Shown here in pieces: positions 55,945 to 64,000 of a DNA stretch of 64,000 bases (its first letter is position 1; each line of letters opens with the position of its first letter). Where the stretch lies: the NCBI GenBank assembly GCA_900073065.1, contig FJOG01000001.1, positions 2,202,439-2,266,438 of the forward strand, in the 5' to 3' direction. The translations under genes and the position numbers were made by a program. Source of the DNA: Phialocephala subalpina. Taxonomy: Eukaryota > Ascomycota > Leotiomycetes > Helotiales > Mollisiaceae. Below the pieces are notes generated by a model, which made no database searches, had not been told where the DNA came from, and worked only from the letters and a program-made list of their open reading frames with translations.

Positions 55945-58480
55945 CTAAATGATAAATCGTTGCCCGCTTTTCTCTATCTCTTCTATCCAATCCACAGAAT
56001 TCGCGTTGCCTATTTCCATCGTAGCAGAGCGTTGCTTCTCATATAGCTTCTGAAGTAGATTCCTTATGCTTTCGGTGCTGCCCCGAGACTCGTGCTGCTC
56101 TACAGCAAGAAGAAGATCCAAAACCATCCGTTTCTCTCCTCGATCTTTGGTTGCAAATCCTGCCATGAATAGGGGGAACACAACGAGTCGGATCTCGTAA
56201 CTCTTCTCGGACAGTACCATGCGAGCCGCTTCAATGATCTCCCTTGAGCGAGTAGCGATTTGTTGTTCGTCTAGCATCGGGTCATTCAATTGGCTAGGAA
56301 ACATACTGGTATGGGTATAGATCACACAGGCGCGATATAGCATGTACGACTGCGGTTTGTTGTCAGGAAAAACTCAAATTATTTAGGTCAATAATCACAT
56401 ACCAATTGGATACAGAAGAGTACTCTAGGGGGCAGCGACTTGGATCCGCTGTACCAAGGCCAGGCAGCAGGATACTGGGCATTCCAAGTCGAGTCGTATT
56501 GGTAGATCAAGTTTTGCAGGTTCTGGATGCGCCTTCGACGGGTATTCGAGAACGCAGACTCCGAGGCAGCTGAAGATGAGGGTCCAAGGCGTCTTTGTGT
56601 TTCCTCCGCTCTCATTTCTCGTGCTTGTTGGCCAATCCGGAATGCCAGCAAAAGGACTTCTTGATGCAATTTGATGAGTGATGGGAAGTAAGCTTGCTCT
56701 TCAGGCAAAAAGACGGAGGGGGCTTGGGACCTTGTAGAGATTGAGGATAAGGGCTGCGACAGACTGATCGTGATAAGAGGCAGACATCGCTCGGGAGAAG
56801 GGACCAGATTTTCTTTAATCAATGTTTCGGTGAAGAGTCCCGTGCCGCCCATGCTTAAGAGTGTGTAGACGTCGATGAATGCAACATACCACACAATGAA
56901 CTCGTAAGGCTCCACAGTGTTCGATTGTCGTCGAAGTCTGATAATTCTCAACAGTTGGCTGCTATGGTGTTCCCAATATGTCGTCAAGTCGCCATAAAGA
57001 GCTGCAGCAATCTCGTACAGAAGTAAGATGAAATGCGTGAAGAATGCGCCGTCCGAATACGACTCCTCGGAGGATTGGACCTTGATCTGAAGTGCTGGAA
57101 TTACTTGTTGATAGTGCTCCAAGGCATCTGTGGTGTGAACTCCTCTCTGGTGTGCCAATGTTAGTTCGGAGAGGGCCATGATTGCGTGGAAAAGCTGGGA
57201 AAGTTAGCCACGGTGTAGCACACACATCAGCAACAGCAACGAACCGGTGGATAAGTCTTGGCTTCGATTTCAAATACGTCCTCATCTCCATCTCCATCTG
57301 GCCTTTCCCTTTTGAATATCTTTTGCGAAAGTGTTCTCCTGTAGTGCTCTAAGAGGCCGGCATCTCTGTCTCCGGAGGGTGCAATGTCAAGCTTCGATGT
57401 ATTCTGCTGGGAGGTGCTGGAACGACGACTGGTGCTAACCTCATGAGAAGAATGCGGCCTTCGACTAAGTGAACCTGAATATGCGATTGGCGAAGGTGCA
57501 TTGGTAACGAGCCTAAATGAATTTATGGATCCTCTGCGACTCGTGTCATCAAAACTCTGCAGTATGACAGTATTGGGATCTTCGTCATCCCCAAGATAGT
57601 TTTGTGACATTCCAGAAGTCTCGTTGCTTCCATCTTGGCCAAAGTGCACCAAGCTCTGCCCACCTCCTATCATCGAAAGACCCCCATCTCTGTATTCCGG
57701 TAGTGATGCAAAACTCCTAGGATTGGTAATGACATGGTAAGTTCCAGGTTGATGCATTTCAGCTTTCTTCTCTCTGTCTTCATCGGTCGTTAATGTTTGA
57801 AATGGCGGCAATAGATCCTCTTCTGAATCTTGGCGTCTTGTCTCTGTATTGCTAGTACGGGCTGTTGATACAAAAAATCAGTGAATACCTTATACCTAAA
57901 ATCTAGACGAGTATACGTACAGCTCCACACGGAACTTCCAACAATGGATACTTCTTGCATTCGCTCCACAATCCTTGGAGTGTCATCCCTGAACGAAAGT
58001 CGAGGATTGTAATCGCTACATATCAACAAGTTTCAGCACGGCACTTAGAGAGGTGAGATATCAGGTATCGTCATACCATTCGTGACCCAGCCGGACGCAT
58101 TGCTGTGTTCTTGTTAGCACTCTGATGCATTTACATTGCAGAGTTTTCAACTTACCCCACAAGCGGGCCGCTGTTCATCGCATTTTACTTCTGTGCTGGC
58201 TTTAGCAGTTGGTTCCCGAAAAGCAAAAATGCAGGAGCAGGGACAGACTTCGAGTTCGACATGTCCTACGGCATTTTTGTTAGTTAATGCCAACATTGAT
58301 CGGAGTTTCATACCAGCACCCGCTCCTAGATCTCGGAGGTAGTCTGTTCCTCCGAGACTCAGATGGCACGTCCCCCAATGCTGCTTGAGTTCCCAATGAT
58401 GGCCCACCATCATATCTAGGTGCAATGGCAGGCAGTCGAGTTTGTTGTCCTCCTGACGCGGAAGGACGTCGACTCTGCAT
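55945..58480 (-). CDS. Zn2Cys6 transcription factor (fungal_trans_2 type)
   Basis: A nuclear regulator; target unknown. Eight exons: 58480-58314, 58265-58249 (17 bases), 58190-58156 (35), 58102-58077 (26), 58015-57921, 57861-57245, 57194-56403, 56349-55945; 717 residues, and all phases agree. The cluster reads GCWTCRTRKVKCDEQRPACG, QCVRLGHEC, i.e. C55-x2-C58-x6-C65-x6-C72-x2-C75-x6-C82, a perfect Zn2Cys6. The GCWTCRTRKVKCDE opening and the C-terminal all-helical region (LFHAIMALSELTLAHQRGV, FTHFILLLYEIAAALYGDLT, HSSQLLRIIRLRRQ, EFIVWYVAFIDVYTLLSMGG, IRLVVFPLFMAGFATKDRGE) are typical of the fungal_trans_2 group. A Ser-rich linker (about residues 150-290) separates them. Seven introns of 48-61 bases, four of them inside the first 250 coding bases, are unusual. 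Confidence 0.92.
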
Positions 58481-61206
58481 CTGCGAAAATGGTTATCGGC
58501 GACGAGGACATTCGAGAGGGTGCTGCATACAGGGAAGAATGGGGTACATGTCAGCATATTTCCATGAATGGGTCTCAATAGCTTGAGATGGACATATGGA
58601 GATATGTATTGGATTTGGATGAAAGCACAAAGGCGTGTTCGAACTTCTAGAATTGGTTCAGATGGTTCCAGACTGGAAAATACTTCTTCAAATGCCATGA
58701 GCAGGCCCGGCAAAGATTTTACAGTTCAGAAAGTGTAAATTCTTCAAGCCTCAGTGTTTGAGAGCTTTCGGGGTGCTCCGCCGGACGTGACGATGGTACG
58801 AATTAGGAGCACATTAGCCCTTAATTGACTGCTGTGCTAGACCGTTAAGAGGCGATACTCAAATTCCTGGGCCAAGAGCCACAAACTTTAGTAATGCGAG
58901 GCTGAGCGCATCTCTTGCTGGTGGCACTTGGTTGGACATCCCTATCAGATGCTGGCGCGCAGAACTCCCCCGCGATCCCAACAATCAACAAAGCTTCTCA
59001 TGGAGCAAGAACGGACTACGGGCAAGAAGTCCATCATCGGAATAGCTCTGTCAGGGGTAGCAACGGAGCGCGTCTCGTCTGCTGGTATGTGGACATGGCG
59101 TTCGTACTTCTAAACGCCAATCACATGAAGTATGTCAAGCAAGTAGCGTGCTATGCCTGGTTCGGACAAAATCGGGGACTGCTTTGGCAAGCATTATATG
59201 AAATCATCGGCTAGAGCATGTTGCGCTGCAGACTATGCAATATGGGTGCAAAGTATCTGGCTACACTAGTACTCTCGGTCTCGTTCTCAAGGATCCCATA
59301 TGAGAGCTCGATCCTGGTCTTGATAAACAATCCTCGAAAGGCATCCGCGAATAATGCGCAAATGGATTTCTAGATCTTAAGAAAGTCCCATTCGTGAAAT
59401 GTGTTTGGTCCTTCGAGGACGTGCTAGCGCCGGGCTTGGGGTCTCTCAATTGAAGTTTCTATTCGATGGTACCCCCGAAAGCTAGCCAATGAGCCAATTG
59501 GTCGTACCGGATCTCTCGAGACGAGCCCTTGAATATGGAGGCAAGGGAGAGTTCTTGACTGCCCAAGTTAACCTTTGTGTTCCAAAATGATGGCGATCGC
59601 CAGGGAGGTGTCCAATCAAGATGCAGAAGCAGGAAAGTCAGGAAGAATTGAGTGACTTTTTCTCTGAAATGTCAACATTGCGTTTTATTGAATCATCAAG
59701 CGACACATCTGAACTTCTGACCAAGTCTAAGTCGTTTGCGGAGCACCTCATCGGAATATTGACTCCAAATTGCTCTGAAAACGAACTATAGTTAAACGCT
59801 TTGACGCTTCTAGATCGACCGTCTAGCAGCGGGTGGCTAGCCATATTGACGAGGAAGTGTTGTTCTTAGACACCGCAAACCTGGTACGTAAGGACCCTCT
59901 TCTCCCCCTCTTCCGGCTTCATGATGGATGTCGGAGGGAAAGCATCGTGTTCATAAGAGATTGAAACGCTGATGACGACATGAACGTCGACAAACATGAA
60001 GGTGTTGCGTACGCACAAACCAAGACGAAAGTGTTTATCGGACCTTTCTGAATTAAATGTGTTCTAGACCTCCAGCTAGAGGTAGTCTAGAATGTTAAGA
60101 GGGCGACTTCCTTCCCGAGTGGGTTCATCAACAATGCGATCTGGAATATAACGCTGCCCCGCCTTGTGCATCACGGATGCGTCTCCGCTCTAATTTTTCA
60201 GGACTATTCCCAGACACGCAAGTAATAGTAGGGGTCTTCGGTAAATGGGAGCCTAAAAGGAGCTTCACAGACCATGGCTTTTGTGAGCCTCGGAAATCTG
60301 TCAATAATTATTTGGAATGAGCCCAACAATCGAGCCGAAAAATTGAGCGTTGGGTCAAACCCTTCTCTGCGCAATTAAGGTTCTTGGTCCATTCCCGCAA
60401 GCTGTTGGATACAGACTCCAGAGTGCGACGGAGATTGGTGGCTAGGCTCCAAGATCCGGATCTTCCCCTTGGTATTTCAAGATTCGGGGTGTCTGGACAT
60501 CTACTGTGTGTGATCCATGGCCTTGGTTCAGCATTTGGAAAGTGGACGGGAATTTTAAGAACTATGAGGAGGTTAGCTTGGCCGATGCGGTGATGTACTT
60601 TAATTTAACGAAAGTAGATATGGCAGATCTGTCTCCGGTTCTGGCGGAATATCCCCAATTGCAACACTAGCCGTCTATGAGTTGCTGGAGTAGCCTCATC
60701 AGATGCCATGCATCTTTATTGGCATGCCGCAGAGCTTGTCAGGTATCTTCATCAGCCTTGTCGGCGTTGACATGGGATGATAGGTGGAGAGCTTGGATTC
60801 GATCTTGCTCGAGTAGGATGTAAGGTTTACGATACATAATTTGAGGCGATGAGAGGAGGCAATGCGTGTCATCATATTTGGCACTACGATAAGCAAAAGT
60901 CATGCAAGCTCGACTTCGGACTGCTTTTGATCTCAAGTTTGTTTTTCCCAAGCTAGAATTCGAGGTGAATGGACTCGCTGTTGTTGCCTTGCTGCCTAAG
61001 GCCCCCATGTATTTGGGTCAACTTCGCCTGAGCGAAGGCAAACGACGACACGAGTCCATCGAAGGCACGAGACATTCGCAACTCGCTTTTCGCTGCTTAT
61101 GCTTGATGCTGTTACCTATTTGCCTCTCATTGATTTCATAAATTCTTGCACACATCTATGAGCGTAATGTTCCGTCCTGTCAACATCTTTCAACTCCACC
61201 GTCAAG
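58481..61206. other. 2.7-kb gene-poor stretch between the Zn2Cys6 gene and ECM29
   Basis: Divergent upstream region of both neighbours. Open frames reach about 100 codons and carry no domain. Composition is mixed with no repeats that I can see. A short unknown gene or a non-coding RNA could be present but is not supported. Confidence 0.45.
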
Positions 61207-64000
61207 ATGTCTACAGAGGCCCGGGAGCTAGAGCTTTGCGGCAAAGTCGAGATGCGCATTGCGCTCGCGAAAGACGACAAACTTGAGTCCTTACTGAAGA
61301 TCTATCTATCACCTTTGCTTCTCAAATTGGGCAGCGAGTACCCAGCAGTGCGAAACAAGGTCAGCACCATCACCATCACGTGCTCTGTACAATACCTGAC
61401 TCTGGACATAGGTTGTCGAGATATGTCAGCATGTCAAGATTCGACTTGCAGGAAACAAGTTTGTGGGGTAAATCAAACGAAACGCCTTTGGCTAATCTAT
61501 CGTAGGGATATTGTTCTGCCTGTGGCTGCCCTGCTAGGGCAATACAAAGAAAATCCTCAATCTTCGATGATTCGACATTTTGATCTAATGTTCATACAGC
61601 AAAGCATCGGAAAATTGAGCTCGACGGTATGTAACTCTGCAGTATGAGAATACATTGCTCACAAGATGAAAGGAACAAATGAACCTTATCCCAACAGTAC
61701 TGCATGGATTGGAGACAGACGCGGGAAAGCCAACCTGTGCTACAATATTCAATCTCTTTCTTCGACTCCTGCCGCAACTTCGACTGCCATTGCGTGGAAG
61801 CAAAGAGGACACAGAATTGCGCCACCAACTCGGGCTTGACGAACACGTTGAAGATGCAAAGTTCGTGGCGTCCTGGTTTGCAAAGCTCATGCTTCTAGTT
61901 GTAGTACGGTCTACCGCCAGTGGGGTGACTTGCCCTGGCCTGACGGTTCAAGAATATGAATTTCTGACTCTCAATGGCAAGCTAACGACTTGGGATCCGT
62001 CGTCTGACGAAGGCTTGAACTTAACACAGACAAAGATCCTGGCCCTGGCCTTCTTAACGAGTGGCGCTTTCACAGACGATGAGCGATTCTTACCGTCTCT
62101 GTTCGCATCGGGCGATGCTAATAGCAGGATTTCTGGCATCGGGGATGACTTGTTGAAGCGGTCTACAGTGTCCCTCGAGGAGCCAGACACCATTCGCAAC
62201 CTGTTACAGCTATATTTTACGCTAAAGGCGCCATTACAGACAAAATTATTGGTAATTTTGACCAAGTCTGCTGCATCTACGACCTTTCCAACACAAATTG
62301 TTCGTATTGTGCAAGAAGCACTGTCTCCACACGATAACACCAACCTCCCTGCGCCAGGTCTGGAGACTGTCAAATTTCGCAATGCCTTGTTCAATTACAT
62401 GAATTGGGTTTCCCGTATAGCATCCAAGTCAGATTTGGCACTTGTTGCACCTCAGTTGGTTGGGTTCCTGCGAGGATACATTGAAGATCAAGGCTGGCCA
62501 GTTCCGCATGAGAGATCATCAGATGCTGCTTCTCTGCGAGCTTTGGCATACGAGACTTTGGGATCGCTAGCGAAGACTACACCTTCCATTGTGGTCGAAA
62601 AAGACTTGTCAATTGTACGATGGTTGTTTAGGTCGCTGACAGAGGAAGGATCCTCTGACAGCATCTTTGTTAGCATCGAAGGGGCTCTAGCAAGCCTCTT
62701 AAGCGCATTTGCCCCACCCCTCGATCCGGCGCTTACTAAAGAATTGCAACTTCTGCTCCTACAGTATATGACACTCCAAGAAGGGGACAAAGTCGTTAGG
62801 AGTGCTCGCTTCGCGACTGTACGCTGGGCAAATCGTTGTCTCGCATATAACGATGTTGTGGCGAGATGGATCGATGTACTTGCTTTAGCAGGCCGGAGTG
62901 ATGAGCGTAGCGATGTTGTGGAAGAGGGCAAGAAGGGTCTTGTAAGTCACACAGTCATCGTCGAGCACAGTCTACTGATCTGACACGATACTCAGGATCC
63001 TTACTGGTATCGACTCCTCAATTCGACTCCGGCATCCTCTAGCTGCCCCCTACCGAAATGGAATGACATGGTCAAAGTGTTCTTTACCTCACAAAGCATA
63101 CTGGAGAATTCCAGCGTCGCAAATAGCATGAAAAGTGGTATGGATGTGGATGAAGTTTCCGTATTCGGAAATTTCGCTGGTTCTAAGATCAATGCTTTCC
63201 CATCCGCCATCAATTACTGTCGCCAGATACTTCTCTTAACTGCCTTAGATGGATCCGAAACACCTCTTGCAATTGACGCTGATTGGGAACGGCAGCTGGA
63301 CGTACTATACCGTTCCGACAAGAAATCTCGAAAAGCTATGAAAGATCATGTTCGCTCGGTGGACCGCGAGGCTCTGAGCGTCTATCTTGCTGCGGCATTC
63401 GAAGGGATGCTTCGAAATGACGGAAATGGCCTCGGAGATTGTGGGAAGTGTTTTGTCGAGATCGCGGCAACCGCACCTGCTGATGTTATTGGCAAAATTG
63501 CTCAAAGGACTTCAGAGCTTCTGCCATCTATCAGGTCGAATGATATTGCGACTCGAACTCTTGCGGCGCAAGCATTTGGAATCCTTGCTCCCCACCATGT
63601 CAACACCGAACAATCGATCGAGGATATGATACGCACACTGTTGAAGGATATCAGGCCATGGGCGTCGGCTGTTGGTGCAGAAGCTAATCGCGTCCATGGT
63701 TCGGTGCTTGCTCTTGGATCCATTCTTAGCCGCAGCTCATACTATGGTCGTCTTGAGTCTGTTCAGCAAAGTGTCGTTGCGGAGGCTATTTCAGTGATCC
63801 TGGAAATTTTATCAGGTGCTAGAGATGCCTCAACAAAAGAGGCTGTATTCAACGCAATCGCTCAAGTTAGCGTTTCTGGTGTCCTGACCGTTGCACAAGT
63901 CAACGAATCATCCCTAAAAGCGACTGGGATCATCGAAATCCTAAAGACGGAAGCGAAGAAGAGCAACGAGAAGTCTATTGCTGCTCTTGGTCGGTTCGCG
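61207..64000 (+). CDS. ECM29: ECM29 proteasome adaptor (C-terminus beyond window)
   Basis: A very large HEAT-repeat protein that binds the 26S proteasome and stabilises or inspects 20S-19S assembly. Exons: 61207-61359, 61412-61467, 61506-61626, 61673-62941, 62996 to the right edge (still open). The N-terminus matches the family: LELCGKVEMRIALAKDDKLE, LLKIYLSPLLLKLGSEYPAV, NKVVEICQHVKIRLAGNKF, IVLPVAALLGQYKENPQSSM, IRHFDLMFIQQSIGKLSS and the Ecm29 block near RNALFNYMNWVSRIASK. Repeated amphipathic helices typical of HEAT repeats fill the rest. The second intron (61468-61505) is only 38 bases yet has a donor, a GCTAAT branch point and an acceptor. About 870 residues are visible; full-length proteins of the family are roughly twice that. 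The start is the ATG in a caagATGtc context. Confidence 0.92.

Noticed and set aside
1..64000. A new multigene system, biosynthetic cluster or mobile element
   Set aside because: The neighbours are unrelated housekeeping genes with normal fungal spacing, and no transposon ends, terminal repeats or core biosynthetic enzymes are visible.

Overview
This window is a piece of a filamentous ascomycete (Pezizomycotina) nuclear chromosome, most likely a leotiomycete. The evidence is short introns (mostly 46-60 bases, GT-AG with CTAAC/CTGAC-type branch points), dense genes on both strands, and families confined to or typical of filamentous fungi (DUF2406, DUF3602, Zn2Cys6 regulators, fungal DUF1479, BAH-PHD). 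The class assignment is impressionistic. It is a draft assembly with two N gaps (16708-17261 and 47558-48172). I saw no rRNA, no convincing tRNA, no CRISPR array and no recognisable transposon.

Layout, left to right: PRP16 spliceosomal helicase (-, cut by the left edge) divergent from PWP1 (+); a fungal hypothetical protein (+, 6385); a DUF1479 gene with two apparent frameshifts (-, 9399-11033); an atypical zinc-cluster regulator (+, 12237-14583); a FUN30-type SNF2 remodeller with a CUE-like domain (-, 15617-19762, interrupted by an N gap) divergent from VMA21 (+); a DUF2406 protein (-); ribosomal protein eL33 (-) divergent from glucose-6-phosphate dehydrogenase (+); a pair of Pro/Gln-rich genes (+, 30.4-32.2 kb); a hypothetical protein (+, 32441); a CBS-domain protein (-); the mitochondrial phosphate carrier (+); a DUF3602/Par32-like protein (+); a BAH-PHD chromatin protein (+); a monocarboxylate-type MFS transporter (+); F-actin capping protein beta (+); an extended-SDR epimerase-like protein (-); a GCK-III STE20-like kinase (-); a UBA-UAS-UBX protein (-); a classical Zn2Cys6 regulator (-); and ECM29 (+, cut by the right edge).

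Most genes are conserved housekeeping functions: splicing, ribosome biogenesis, heterochromatin, V-ATPase assembly, NADPH supply, phosphate import, actin, polarity kinase, Cdc48 and proteasome adaptors. They do not form one pathway, and I see no biosynthetic cluster, defence island or other new multigene system. The more interesting signals are in gene structure: a 10-base microexon in RPL33; a zinc cluster split over five exons, one only 17 bases; a probable GC-AG intron; several stop-free introns of length 3n that would insert residues if retained; a strong hairpin inside one intron; and a row of perfect inverted repeats in the PRP16/PWP1 shared promoter.

All gene models were spliced by eye from reading frame, splice signals and remembered family sequence. 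Exon ends are given so that each can be tested.
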